64,000 bases of DNA from CAXTKD01 sp964244885. GTDB taxonomy: Bacteria > Pseudomonadota > Alphaproteobacteria > Sphingomonadales > Sphingomonadaceae. Each line of letters begins with the position of its first letter. Positions within the stretch are counted from its first letter, which is position 1. The position numbers were made by a program, and so were the translations under genes. Under the pieces are notes generated by a model that was given only the letters and a program-made list of their open reading frames with translations, was not told the origin of the DNA and did no database searches. Shown here one piece after another: positions 26,720 through 35,910 of this stretch. The stretch spans positions 1 to 64,000 of the forward strand of contig CAXTKD010000011.1 in the NCBI GenBank assembly GCA_964244885.1. Direction: 5' to 3'.

Positions 26720-27763
26720 TCAGGCTTGCGGTTGCAGGATTATCTTCCCGATGAGCTTGCCGTCTTCCGCCATGCGATGCGCGTTGGCCGCTTGCGACAA
26801 CGGGAGCCGGGCGCCGATCAGGGCGCGCAACTTGCCTTCGCTCGCCAGGCGAAGGCAGTCCCCCAGATCGTCCTTGCCATCGCTCCACATGGTGCTCGAC
26901 AAGATCCGCAGCCGCCGCATGAAGAGGGCCTTCATGTCGACGGGAACGGTGCCGCCGCCGTGATAGCCGATCGTCACCAGCCGGCCGTCCTCGGCGAGGC
27001 TGGCGAAGGCGAGGGGAAACAGTTCGGGGTCGCTAATGTTCTCGAACACGACATCGGCGCCGTGGCCGCCGGTCATGTCGAAGACCTGCTGGGTGAGGTT
27101 GCCCGCCTTGTAGTTTATGCAGACATCGGCGCCGAGGCTCCGGCAGATATCCAGGCGCTCGTCGGTGCTGGCGACCGCGATGACCTTGGCGCCTCTGAGC
27201 TTGGCCAGCTGGATCAGGAACGTGCCGAGCGCGCCGGCCGCTCCCATCACCAGGGCCCATTCGCCCTCCTTGACGTCGGCCGTCAGGATTTCGGTGTAGG
27301 CGGCGCCGGCATGCCGGCAGATGACGGTGGCCTCGGCCGGGTCGATATCGCGCGGCAGGGTTCGCGCCTGGAACGCCGGGACGGTGATATATTGCGCATA
27401 GCCGCCGGGCGCCTTTATCCCGATGCGCTTGGCCTCGGTGCACGGCTTTCCGGCCAGGCAGGCGGCGCACAGCCGGCAGCGGCCGATGCCCGAGACGAAG
27501 GCCAGCTCGCCGATCCGGTTGCGATCCACGCCCGCGCCGACATCGACGATGACGCCCGTGGGGTCGACGCCGAGGATCAGCGGGAGCTGGAGCCCGAACG
27601 GCGACCCGCCGTTTCGGGCGACGATGTCGAAGCCGCGGTTGACCGACACCGCCTCGACCTTGATGAGCACCTCCCCGTCACGCGGCGTGGGAGCCTCGAC
27701 CGTCTCGAAAGAGAGGACGTCGGGCCCCCCGAACTCGCGTAGCAGGATCGCTTGCATATCCAT
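26720..27763 (-). CDS. Zinc-type MDR alcohol dehydrogenase/quinone oxidoreductase
   Basis: A 347-residue medium-chain reductase. Residues about 1-130 form the GroES-like domain, with a cysteine set CRLCAACLAGKPC that resembles the structural zinc lobe. The residue set NRGFD replaces the catalytic zinc cysteine, as in quinone oxidoreductases. The Rossmann motif GAAGALGTF is near residue 174. It probably reduces or oxidises a small carbonyl or quinone with NADPH. It starts 31 bases after the MFS gene stop on the same strand, so it probably belongs to the aromatic island. Confidence 0.85.
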   Translation of the reverse strand: MDMQAILLREFGGPDVLSFETVEAPTPRDGEVLIKVEAVSVNRGFDIVARNGGSPFGLQLPLILGVDPTGVIVDVGAGVDRNRIGELAFVSGIGRCRLCAACLAGKPCTEAKRIGIKAPGGYAQYITVPAFQARTLPRDIDPAEATVICRHAGAAYTEILTADVKEGEWALVMGAAGALGTFLIQLAKLRGAKVIAVASTDERLDICRSLGADVCINYKAGNLTQQVFDMTGGHGADVVFENISDPELFPLAFASLAEDGRLVTIGYHGGGTVPVDMKALFMRRLRILSSTMWSDGKDDLGDCLRLASEGKLRALIGARLPLSQAANAHRMAEDGKLIGKIILQPQA

Positions 27764-27793
27764 CTTGAGGCCCCTTCGTGATCTAGGTCACGT

Positions 27794-29044
27794 CTAGAGT
27801 TCGGCCGAATCGGGGTCGCGATAGGCCGGAAGCAGCGAGAAGATCAGCGCCGCCAGCAGGCAGGCCAGGCTTCCGAGCCACAGGCCCGGCCCGAAGCTGC
27901 CGCTTGTCCGGTGAAGCGCGCCCATCGAGAACGCGCCGACCGCGCCGCCGAGGTGGAAGAGCGCGAAGATCAGGCCATAGAGCGTGCCGTAGCGCGCCAG
28001 GCCGAAGAAGCGCTTCACGGTGTAGCCGAGCACGTCGATCTCCGCCCCGACCAGCATCCCCATCCCGAATGCGCAGACATAGGCCGCCGGTCCGGTGGCG
28101 CCCTGCGCGATGAGGAACACCGCCAGCCCCGCCGGAATCGCGAAGAGCGGAACGACGAGCCGGATGGAAAGGCGGTCGAGCAGCCAGCCGCACAGCAGGC
28201 GGCCGCTGATCGTCGCGATGCCGAGCACCGACATGGCGCCGACCGCCGCCTGGCGCGCCATGCCGTTCACCTCAAGCACGCCCACCAGGTTGACGAGCGC
28301 GATGGCGCTGAAGAGGCCCAGGCAGACGAACGCGGCCATCAGCTGCCACAGGATGCGATCCCGCAGCATTCGGCCGAAATGGAAGGGCTCGGCGGCCGTT
28401 TCCAGCAAGGTCGTCACGCGCGGCGCGTCGCGAACGAAAGCCCAGGCGATCGGCCAGGCCAAAGCGATCGAGCCGAGGCCGATGAACGCATAGGCGGCGC
28501 GCCAGCCGCGGGTCTCGGCGATCGCGTTGATGACGATCGGCATGGCGGCCGCACCGATGCCGACGCCGAGCGTGGCGATCGCGATCGCCAGGCCGAGCCT
28601 GCGGTTGAACCAGCCCGACGTCGCCTTGACCCACGGGCCGGGCCACAATCCGATGCCGATGAGCGGCAACAGCAGCCAGGCCAGGTAAAACTGCCAGAGC
28701 GCCCCGGTGAAGAGCGACATCGCGGCGTAGGCGCCGCCGAAAAGCGGGATGCAGGTCAGGATCAGGCGCCGGGCGCCGAAGCGATCCAGGAGGACCCCGG
28801 AAAGCGGGGAGACGACCATGACCATGACGGCCATGATCGACACGCCCCAGCCGACCTGAGCGACGCTCCATCCGAAGCTTTCCCTGAGGTAGGGCACGAA
28901 CACGCCGAAGCAGAGCGAGCAAATGACGCTCGGCCCGACGATGAGGCACACCATCGATCCAAGCGACGTGCGCCACCCCGGACGGACTCCGCCGGCGGGA
29001 TCAAGAAAGGATTCGGCTTCGGCTGTGTCTGCTCGACCGTGCAT
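27794..29044 (-). CDS. MFS transporter (paralogue of the one at 47945)
   Basis: A 416-residue, 12-helix major facilitator protein. It shares the segments GWRTSLGS, LLDRFGARRLIL, WVKATSGWFNRRLG and GAEIDVLGYTVKRFFG with the carrier at 47945, so the two are clear paralogues. GGGGAGAG precedes the ATG at 29044. Its place at the edge of the resorcinol-type island suggests it carries an aromatic acid or a related product. It is followed by the MDR gene and is divergent from the small membrane protein at 29326. Confidence 0.88.
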   Translation of the reverse strand: MHGRADTAEAESFLDPAGGVRPGWRTSLGSMVCLIVGPSVICSLCFGVFVPYLRESFGWSVAQVGWGVSIMAVMVMVVSPLSGVLLDRFGARRLILTCIPLFGGAYAAMSLFTGALWQFYLAWLLLPLIGIGLWPGPWVKATSGWFNRRLGLAIAIATLGVGIGAAAMPIVINAIAETRGWRAAYAFIGLGSIALAWPIAWAFVRDAPRVTTLLETAAEPFHFGRMLRDRILWQLMAAFVCLGLFSAIALVNLVGVLEVNGMARQAAVGAMSVLGIATISGRLLCGWLLDRLSIRLVVPLFAIPAGLAVFLIAQGATGPAAYVCAFGMGMLVGAEIDVLGYTVKRFFGLARYGTLYGLIFALFHLGGAVGAFSMGALHRTSGSFGPGLWLGSLACLLAALIFSLLPAYRDPDSAEL

Positions 29045-29248
29045 CGACGCTCTCCCCAATCGAACGAAGCCGCGCGGGCTTCGCGTTTGCGCCGACCGTT
29101 CCTCTGATGACCCTGCGCGAGGGCGGGAACTTCGTCGGCAGTTCCCGATCCCATCCGGCCGGGATCGGCGTCGTTCGCGGATCAAGCTTCCGGATCGCGG
29201 CAGCCCTCGATCGAGCCGCCGCCGGTCAATCCGTTTTTACTTCATCAA

Positions 29249-29280
29249 TTGACATCTTTGCGCAAGCAAATATTGCTATG
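29249..29280 (+). promoter_or_regulatory. TTGACA promoter with weak version of the island operator
   Basis: TTGACA at 29249-29254 starts an AT-rich block in a GC-rich region and is followed by TTTGCGCAAGCAAATATTGC. The pairing of TTGACA with TTGCGCAA resembles the sharper elements at 35785, 40158 and 44919, but the match is loose. It lies 46-77 bases before the ATG at 29326. The rest of the 281-base gap back to 29044 holds only GC-rich hairpin sequence. Confidence 0.4.
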
Positions 29281-29325
29281 CCAAGCTTTAATAATAAATA
29301 TGGGCGTACGGAAGGGGAGGGGTCG

Positions 29326-29838
29326 ATGTCTATGTTGACGCCGGGGCAGCAACGGGTGGTGCGGCGCGAAACTGCCGTCGGAACGGTCGCGAACTTCGTC
29401 ATCGGCGGCTGCGTGTTCCTGCTGGTGTTCGGCACCGAAGGGCGCGTTTCGCTCTCGGGCGTCTCCAATTTCGCGCTCGATTTCATTCCGCAGACCTTCA
29501 TGACGACCCTCATCGGGAGCCTGATCCCAGGCCTGCTGGCATACCGCATGGTCGGTCGGGGCCAGGTCGCGGCGATCGACGGCAGGCGCGGCCTGTCGCT
29601 CCTTTCACGAGCCGCGCTGCTGGCGGCGTCGGCGACGCTGGTGCTCGGCGGAAGCGCGATCGCGATCTGCGTCCTCGCCCCCATCGACGACCTCGGCCGG
29701 GCGACGGCGCTGGCGATCAAGGCGTTCTACAGCGCCGGAATCGCCTGCCTCGCCGCCCCCTCGGCGGTGCGGGCCGGGCTGACGCCGCGTTGCGCCGGCG
29801 CCCGCCCGCTGATGAGCGCGACTTCAAAGGCCAAGTAG
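29326..29838 (+). CDS. Small membrane protein, unknown function
   Basis: A 170-residue protein with four hydrophobic helices (around residues 20-40, 58-78, 95-115 and 125-145). I know no family for it. GGGGAGGGG precedes the ATG at 29326; the frame is open further upstream but without an RBS. The YciI-like gene starts 24 bases after its stop, so both are in one unit in the aromatic island. A transport or channel helper role would be guesswork. Confidence 0.7.
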   Translation: MSMLTPGQQRVVRRETAVGTVANFVIGGCVFLLVFGTEGRVSLSGVSNFALDFIPQTFMTTLIGSLIPGLLAYRMVGRGQVAAIDGRRGLSLLSRAALLAASATLVLGGSAIAICVLAPIDDLGRATALAIKAFYSAGIACLAAPSAVRAGLTPRCAGARPLMSATSKAK

Positions 29839-29862
29839 CAAAACCAATCGAGGGAGGATGAC

Positions 29863-30276
29863 ATGTCTACTGAACCAGTCGGCGGCTTCGCCGCACCGGG
29901 CGGCGGCGACAAGCGGGTTCTCGACCCCCGCCTGGCGAGGTCGGCGAAGCTCCGCCTCTACCTGGTGCTGCGCCGAGTCGTCGATCCGGGCCGGATGATG
30001 GCGATGCGAAGCGACCACCTGCAATGGATGCTCGAGAAGGAAGGGACCGGGCAGATCTTCCTGTCGGGCCCGGTCACCTCGCTCGGAGGCGAGACCGTGC
30101 TGAACGGCCTGTCGGTCATCCGGGCCGCCGACGCCGACGAGGCGCGGCGGATCGCCGAGGAGGAGCCCTACATCCAGACGGGCGTGATGACCTACGAGCT
30201 CTGCGAATGGACGGTGTTTGAGGGCGCCCTTCCGCTCATGCTGACGCTTTCCGACAGCAGCCTGCGCTTTCAATGA
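29863..30276 (+). CDS. YciI-like domain protein
   Basis: A 137-residue protein with the YCII-related pattern: a LRLYLVLRRVVDPGRM start, LQWMLEKEGTGQIFLSGP, ADADEARRIAEEEPYIQTGVM, and a terminal CEWTVFEG strand. This ferredoxin-like fold also occurs in muconolactone isomerase-like enzymes, and in catabolic clusters it may isomerise or dehydrate a ring-cleavage intermediate. The N-terminal 25 residues are extra. GGGAGG precedes the ATG. The small membrane protein gene precedes it. Confidence 0.78.
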   Translation: MSTEPVGGFAAPGGGDKRVLDPRLARSAKLRLYLVLRRVVDPGRMMAMRSDHLQWMLEKEGTGQIFLSGPVTSLGGETVLNGLSVIRAADADEARRIAEEEPYIQTGVMTYELCEWTVFEGALPLMLTLSDSSLRFQ

Positions 30277-30397
30277 CCCCTCCTCGCGGAAGAGGCGAGG
30301 AAATCCATGGCGCTCTGGTGCCCGCTTAACCACGCCGCTCATCCCGAGCCGCTCGACTGCCTGCGCCGGAGCGCGGCCGGACTGACTTCTGAAATTC

Positions 30398-30425
30398 ATT
30401 GACAATAGTTTTATCTGCAATCATC
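30398..30425 (+). promoter_or_regulatory. Island operator/promoter A (amidohydrolase-TonB unit)
   Basis: ATTGACAATAGTT at 30398-30410 is identical over 13 bases to the element next to marR (44918-44930). It diverges after that (TTATCTGCAA). TTGACA would be the -35 box. It lies 94 bases ahead of the ATG at 30499, in a 222-base gap otherwise without features. Confidence 0.55.
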
Positions 30426-30498
30426 TTGTCAGCAAGAAAACGTTGCCGGAGTCGGTCGTGGCCGACCCGGACAGCGCCAAAAGGGGGAGGAACGGCAT

Positions 30499-32391
30499 AT
30501 GGAATCCCATATCCGCGCTTGGGGAGGCTCACGTAAAAGTGGCGCGTCCCGGACGCGCGCCCGGCTCATGGGCTTCGCCGCTCCAGTAGCCGCGATGATC
30601 GCCGTGGCGGGCGCCCAGCCCGCGCGAGCGCAAGCCTGCGACGCGGTGAACGACATCGCCTTCGTCAACGGCAAGGTGCTGACGGTCGACGCCAAGGACA
30701 GCATCGCTTCGGCGGTTCGGGTCATCGGCAACAAGATCGTCCGGGTCGGGCCGGACGCCGGCTCGCTCACGCCGTGCACCCAGGTCATCGACCTTGGCGG
30801 CCGAACCGTGATCCCCGGGCTCATCGACGCGCACACGCACCTGGTCGTCATGTCCACCTGGCCGGGCGTCCAGATGATGTCGGTCGAGAACGTCGGGACC
30901 ATCGCCAGCCTGCAGGCGGTGATCGCGCACGAGGCGAGCCTCGCGCCCAAGGGCAAATGGCTTTCGGCGCTCGGTGTCTGGCTGACCACCCAGTTCGCCG
31001 AAAAGCGCTTTCCGACCCTGGCCGAGCTGGACAAGGCGGCGCCGAACAATCCGGTGCTTCTCTACGAAAACGTCGGCGGCGCGGCCGAGTCCTACGGGCC
31101 GGCCCAGACCAACAGCGCCGGCATCCGGATCCTGAGGACCCTCGGCGTCGCGGTCCAGGACGACGGGCGGCTGGTCGACGCGACCGGCGGCAACACCTTC
31201 AACCAGGCGTTCAACGCGCTTCAGGAGCTCAATCGCCCGGCCGACGAACGGCAATCCCTTCAGGGCATCATGCGCTTCATGGTGCGGTTCGGGCTCACGG
31301 GCTGGCACGACATGCATGCCGGAACCAACGGCAACAAGAATTTCCGGCGCTTCTCGTTTCTCGACCGGCTGCACGGCTACGATCAGCTGACCGAGCTCTG
31401 GCGGCAGGGCGGCATGTCCGTCCGCTCGGTGATGTTCGTCAGCAACGCGGATCGGCACGGCCTCGAAAGCGTCGCTCAGATGCGCGCCTATTTCGGCGAA
31501 TATGATCTCGAAGGCCAGGACTTAGACCGGCTGAAGGTCCGGCTGGACAACATGCAGCAAAGCTCGGGCGACGACTGGCTGAAGCTCGGCGGGCAGGGCG
31601 AGCACATCGTCCACTATCCGTGGTCGGGGCCCATCCTGCCGACGTACGAGAAAGCGGTTCGCATGCTGGCGGAGCGCGGCTGGACCCACGAGGAGCACTC
31701 GCTCGATTCGGTCCAGACGACCGAACAGCTCGACGCGTGGGAGAAGGTCAACAAGGACATCCCGATTCGCAACCTGCACTGGTCGCTGGCGCATGTCCCG
31801 CAGCTGAGCGAGCGCAACGCCGAGCGCCTGGCCGCGATGGGGGCCGGGGCGACCACCACCAGCATGTCCTACACGAACGTCATCCGGGGCCGCGTCGAAC
31901 CCAAGCCATCGGGGCCGATGTACCGGATGATGCTGGACAAGGGCGTCCACGTCGGCGCCGGCACGGACACGTTCCTCGGGCACTTCAACCCGTGGCACAA
32001 CATCTACTTCATGACGACGGGGCTCGCGATCAACGGAGCGCCGGTCAACACCGCGCAGAAGATCTCCAGGCTCGAGGCGCTGCGCATCTACACCATGGGC
32101 TCCGCCTGGCATAGCGCGGACGATGCGAAGCTCGGGTCGCTTGAAACGGGCAAGCTGGCCGACCTGGCCGTGCTTTCGGACGACTATCTGAACGTGAGCG
32201 ACCACCAGGTGCGCAAGATCCGGTCTCTCCTGACGATGGTCGACGGCAAGATAATGTTCGCCGATCCGGCGTTCCTGAGCTGCCGGGGCCACCGCGGCGA
32301 CGGCATCTGGGTGACCACGCGCACAGGGCCCGCCTGCGTCCCGCAAAAATCTCGGAATCCGGCCCAGCCGGCGAACGCCTTGCAAAAATAA
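30499..32391 (+). CDS. Exported amidohydrolase, YtcJ-like (amidohydrolase 3)
   Basis: A 630-residue metal-dependent hydrolase. An N-terminal signal (long basic region, then AAMIAVAGAQPARAQA) predicts export. Residues about 50-115 carry the small beta domain and the metal motif HTH (His112, His114) after PGLIDA. Further landmarks are a HWSLAHVPQ histidine region and GAGTDTF near the C-terminus. Members hydrolyse amide or C-C/C-N bonds of small molecules. A secreted hydrolase beside a TonB receptor suggests extracytoplasmic processing of the island's substrate. GGGGGAGGAA precedes the ATG; the TonB receptor starts 22 bases after its stop. Confidence 0.85.
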   Translation: MESHIRAWGGSRKSGASRTRARLMGFAAPVAAMIAVAGAQPARAQACDAVNDIAFVNGKVLTVDAKDSIASAVRVIGNKIVRVGPDAGSLTPCTQVIDLGGRTVIPGLIDAHTHLVVMSTWPGVQMMSVENVGTIASLQAVIAHEASLAPKGKWLSALGVWLTTQFAEKRFPTLAELDKAAPNNPVLLYENVGGAAESYGPAQTNSAGIRILRTLGVAVQDDGRLVDATGGNTFNQAFNALQELNRPADERQSLQGIMRFMVRFGLTGWHDMHAGTNGNKNFRRFSFLDRLHGYDQLTELWRQGGMSVRSVMFVSNADRHGLESVAQMRAYFGEYDLEGQDLDRLKVRLDNMQQSSGDDWLKLGGQGEHIVHYPWSGPILPTYEKAVRMLAERGWTHEEHSLDSVQTTEQLDAWEKVNKDIPIRNLHWSLAHVPQLSERNAERLAAMGAGATTTSMSYTNVIRGRVEPKPSGPMYRMMLDKGVHVGAGTDTFLGHFNPWHNIYFMTTGLAINGAPVNTAQKISRLEALRIYTMGSAWHSADDAKLGSLETGKLADLAVLSDDYLNVSDHQVRKIRSLLTMVDGKIMFADPAFLSCRGHRGDGIWVTTRTGPACVPQKSRNPAQPANALQK

Positions 32392-32413
32392 CAGCAGTCC
32401 AGGGGGATAGATC

Positions 32414-35149
32414 ATGAAGAACACAGGCGCGTCTTGCAGCATCCGCTTTCGTCCGCGCACCGCCGGAGGCGTCGCGCTCGCGCTGGCATTGCTCGCGCAA
32501 TCCGGCCAGGCCCTGGCGCAGTCCCTGCCCGACCCGGCAGGCATGCCGACCGCGACCCAGGGCAGCGAAGCGACGCCTTCGCAACCCGCGAGCGGCAATG
32601 ACGACGTGTCCGAAATCGTCGTCACCGGCAGCCGCATCCGCGGCGTGGCGCCGATCGGGTCCAACGTCATCAGCGTCGGGCAGGAGGCGTTGGCCAAGAC
32701 GGCGGCGATAACCACCCAGGATCTGATCAACCAGGTGCCGCAGAACGTCGGCACCGGCTTCAACGAGGCGACGTTCACCAGCCCCTTCGGCGGCATCAAT
32801 TCCACCCGCGCCGGCGCGGTCAACCTGCGCGGCCTCGGGCCGCAGGCGACGCTGCTGCTGCTCGACGGCCATCGGCTTTCGTCGAACGGCACGTCGGGCA
32901 CCTTGATCGATCCGTCCGCCTTGCCCGCCAACGCGCTGGAGCGGATCGAGATCGTCGCGGACGGCGCATCGGCGATCTATGGCGCGGACGCGGTGGCGGG
33001 CGTCGCGAACCTGATCCTGCGCCGCAATCTCGACGGGTTCGAGGCGAGCGCGCGCTACGGCTTCGCCGATGGCCTTCACCAGCTCGCGCTGGGCGTGGTC
33101 GGCGGGCAACGCTGGGATAGCGGCCGGGTCCTGCTCGCCTACGAATATACCAATCGCTCCAATCTGGCGGGCGTGGATCGCAGCTATTTCACGGCGGACA
33201 ACCGCGCGAACGGCGGATCCGACTATCGCGCCTCGCAGTGCGACCCCGGCACGGTGCAGATCGGGACGACCTTCTATCCCATTCCGGCTGGAACCGTGAC
33301 CTCGGCGTCGCTGGTCCCGGGGACTCCGAACCGCTGCGATCTCACTCCCTTGGGCGACATTCTTCCGCGGCAGGAGCGCCACGCGCTCGCCGGCACGTTC
33401 TCGCAGGATATCACCGACTGGATGAGCATCTATGCCGAGGGCCAGTACATGTCGCGCAAGTTCTCGGGCGCGTTCGTCGGCCAGGGCGGAACGAGCGAGA
33501 ACGCCTCGATCGTCATTCCCAACACCAACCCCTATTTCATCCGGCCAGCGGGGACGACGGCGACCTCGGAGACGGTCAACTATTCGTTCGCGCCGCAATA
33601 CGGCCCGCTCGAATATTCGGGCTACGAGCATACCTACAACCTCATCGGCGGCCTGAACTTCGTGCTTCCGGCGAGCTGGAAGGCGTCGGTCGGCGGCGTG
33701 ATCGGGAAAAACCACGCGTTTTCGACCAATCCGGCGATCACCGCGACCGTCCTGAACACCGTCCGGACCAGCAGCGATCCGGCCGTTGCGTTCAACCCCT
33801 TCGGCCCGAACAGCCGCGCGCTGATCGACAGCATCTTCTCGTCGGTCTTCCAGCCCGACGGCACCAGCAAGATCCGCACTGTCGAGGGCCGCGCCGACGG
33901 GCCACTGTTCTCCCTCCCCGGCGGCGATGTCCGCGCGGCGGTCGGCGGCGAGCATATCCACACGAGCTACTTCGGCGGCACGCACCGCGGCACCTTGGCG
34001 GCGCCGATCTTCGCGCCTGCCTCGATCAAGCGGAACGTCACGTCGTTCTACGGCGAGCTGTTCGTGCCGATCTTCGGCGAGCAGAATGCCACGGCCGGGT
34101 TTCAGTCGCTCGGCCTGTCGGCGGCGCTGCGCCGCGACGACTATGACGATTTCGGAAGGACGACCAATCCCAAGATCGGCCTGACCTGGAAGCCGGTCAA
34201 CGGACTTGAGCTCCGCGGCAGCTATGGCACGTCGTTCCGTGCTCCGACGCTCAACGACACGATCACCCTGAAGCCGGGCGCGCTCATCTCGGGCGTCACG
34301 CGCGCCGATCCGCTGGCCGCGAACGCCCAGGTGCCGGTGGTGATCCTGATCTTCGGAAATCCGGACATTCAGCCGGAGACCGCCAAGACCTACTCCTTCG
34401 GCGCCACGATCGCGCCTGTCGCCGCTCCGGGGTTCAAGTTCGTCCTCAACTACTTCTCGATCGATTACGACAACCAGATCACCAGCGTTCAGAACGATCT
34501 GACGATCCTTCAGCGCGCCTCGATCTTCCAGTCGGTCATCCGGACCTTCTCCCCCCCGCTAACGACGGCGCAGATCCTGGCCGACCCGGTGGTGGCGGGC
34601 CTGATCGCCGCCGGCGGGCCGACCCAGACGATCCCCGCCACGACGCGCTATATCATCGACGCGCGGCCCTATAACCTCGGCCGGACGAAGACCCAGGGCC
34701 TGGATTTCGACCTGGCCTATCAAACGGACCTTGGATCGGGCCAGCTTCGTGCGAATGTTTCCGGAGCTTATTTCTTCAACTTCAAGGTGCAGCAGACCAG
34801 CACGGCGCCGACCATCGATCAGCTCAACCGGCTCAACTATCCGCTGAAGTTCAAGGCTCGCGGCTCGCTCGGGTGGAGCTCCGACCGCTTCGACGCGATA
34901 GGCTATGTCAACTTCGCCAACGGCTACCAGAACCCGGCCTCCACGGCGCATCCCGACGTGAGCAGCTTCACGACGATGGATCTGCACTTCGGGATGAACC
35001 TGCCGTTCGCGAACGCGAACATCGGGCTCGACGTGACCAACCTCTTCGATCGCAAGCCGCCGTTCGTCGACCTCGACGGCGCCTACGATCCGACCCAGGC
35101 CAGCGCCGTCGGCCGCCTGGTTTCGCTGTCGCTGCGCGCGAAATTCTAG
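32414..35149 (+). CDS. TonB-dependent outer-membrane receptor
   Basis: A 911-residue receptor with a signal peptide (ending ALAQ near residue 36). The TonB-box/plug region starts SEIVVTGSRIRG (about residues 68-79), contains NLRGLGPQATLLLLDGHR, and the barrel ends with the aromatic-terminal strand VSLSLRAKF. It should bind a substrate outside and import it using TonB. Co-transcription with the exported amidohydrolase at 30499 suggests that it takes up the hydrolysis product or the parent compound. The length fits large sphingomonad receptors. Confidence 0.93.
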   Translation: MKNTGASCSIRFRPRTAGGVALALALLAQSGQALAQSLPDPAGMPTATQGSEATPSQPASGNDDVSEIVVTGSRIRGVAPIGSNVISVGQEALAKTAAITTQDLINQVPQNVGTGFNEATFTSPFGGINSTRAGAVNLRGLGPQATLLLLDGHRLSSNGTSGTLIDPSALPANALERIEIVADGASAIYGADAVAGVANLILRRNLDGFEASARYGFADGLHQLALGVVGGQRWDSGRVLLAYEYTNRSNLAGVDRSYFTADNRANGGSDYRASQCDPGTVQIGTTFYPIPAGTVTSASLVPGTPNRCDLTPLGDILPRQERHALAGTFSQDITDWMSIYAEGQYMSRKFSGAFVGQGGTSENASIVIPNTNPYFIRPAGTTATSETVNYSFAPQYGPLEYSGYEHTYNLIGGLNFVLPASWKASVGGVIGKNHAFSTNPAITATVLNTVRTSSDPAVAFNPFGPNSRALIDSIFSSVFQPDGTSKIRTVEGRADGPLFSLPGGDVRAAVGGEHIHTSYFGGTHRGTLAAPIFAPASIKRNVTSFYGELFVPIFGEQNATAGFQSLGLSAALRRDDYDDFGRTTNPKIGLTWKPVNGLELRGSYGTSFRAPTLNDTITLKPGALISGVTRADPLAANAQVPVVILIFGNPDIQPETAKTYSFGATIAPVAAPGFKFVLNYFSIDYDNQITSVQNDLTILQRASIFQSVIRTFSPPLTTAQILADPVVAGLIAAGGPTQTIPATTRYIIDARPYNLGRTKTQGLDFDLAYQTDLGSGQLRANVSGAYFFNFKVQQTSTAPTIDQLNRLNYPLKFKARGSLGWSSDRFDAIGYVNFANGYQNPASTAHPDVSSFTTMDLHFGMNLPFANANIGLDVTNLFDRKPPFVDLDGAYDPTQASAVGRLVSLSLRAKF

Positions 35150-35155
35150 GGCTCG

Positions 35156-35188
35156 GATACCGCCGGTGCGTAAGCGCCGGCCGGTATC
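35156..35188 (+). terminator. Hairpin after the TonB receptor gene
   Basis: GATACCGCCGGTGC (35156-35169) and GCGCCGGCCGGTATC (35174-35188) pair with one bulge around a GTAA loop. It starts six bases after the receptor stop and lies 25 bases before the FMN reductase start. There is no T-run, so it may weaken rather than stop readthrough, or protect the upstream mRNA. Confidence 0.45.
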
Positions 35189-35212
35189 GATGATCTTTCA
35201 AAGGAACGAGCC

Positions 35213-35770
35213 GTGTCGAGAACCTATTCGGTGGCGGTCTTGGTCGGCAGCTTGCGCGCGGAGTCGATAACGCGAAAGCTCGCCAAGGCCCTGATCGGCC
35301 GCGCGCCCGCGTCGCTCAGTTGCGCGATCGTGCCGGTCGACATGCCGCTCTATAACGAGGATCTGGACGGCGACGTCCCGCCCGCCTGGGCCGCGTTCCG
35401 CGAGGCGCTCCAGGCTTCGGACGCGGTGCTGTTCGCCAGCCCCGAATATAATCGGAGCGTGCCGGGCGTTCTCAAGAACGCGATCGATGTCGGCTCGCGC
35501 CCCTATGGCCGGGGCGCGCTGCTCGGCAAGCCGGCGGCGGTGTTCACGCACGCCCCCGGCCCGCTCGGCGCGACGCTCGCCAATCATGCGATCCGGCAGT
35601 CGCTTGTCTTCCTGAACATGCCGACGCTGCCGCAGCCCGAAATCTACCTGCCGCGCTCGAAGACCGTGCTCGGCGCCGACGGCGAGCTGGAGGGCGAGGA
35701 CGCCGTCAAGCTGTTCACGAGCTTCATGGCGGCGTTCGGCGCCTGGATCGAGCGCTTCGCTGGCAAATGA
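35213..35770 (+). CDS. NAD(P)H-dependent FMN reductase
   Basis: A 185-residue flavodoxin-like reductase. The FMN phosphate loop is GSLRAESITRKL (about residues 11-22), and SPEYNRSVPGVLKNAID (about residues 78-94) is the family signature. It supplies reduced flavin or reduces quinones. Two genes downstream lies an acyl-CoA-dehydrogenase-like flavin monooxygenase that needs such a partner, so the pair may be a two-component hydroxylase. GTG start at 35213 with RBS AAAGGAACGA. Confidence 0.88.
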   Translation: MSRTYSVAVLVGSLRAESITRKLAKALIGRAPASLSCAIVPVDMPLYNEDLDGDVPPAWAAFREALQASDAVLFASPEYNRSVPGVLKNAIDVGSRPYGRGALLGKPAAVFTHAPGPLGATLANHAIRQSLVFLNMPTLPQPEIYLPRSKTVLGADGELEGEDAVKLFTSFMAAFGAWIERFAGK

Positions 35771-35784
35771 CCCAGACAATTGCT

Positions 35785-35800
35785 TTGACAAATGTTGCAA
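35785..35800 (+). promoter_or_regulatory. Island operator/promoter B (ABM-monooxygenase unit)
   Basis: TTGACAAATGTTGCAA fits the shared element TT(G/T)ACAANNGTTGCAA exactly. TTGACA can serve as the -35 box. It lies 111 bases before the GTG at 35911. The gap from 35771 to 35910 holds no gene. Confidence 0.65.
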
Positions 35801-35910
35801 ATGAGATGATGATCGGACTCATCTGATCGAGCAAAACACGGCAAGGATTTGCTGCCTCGGCGGGGTGCCGGGCGGAACCGATCCGAAGCCTCAATGGGGA
35901 GTGATGAAAA

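Noticed and set aside
29107..29325. Upstream extension of the small membrane protein
   Set aside because: It would pass through the TTGACA promoter-like block and lacks an RBS, whereas GGGGAGGGG supports the ATG at 29326.
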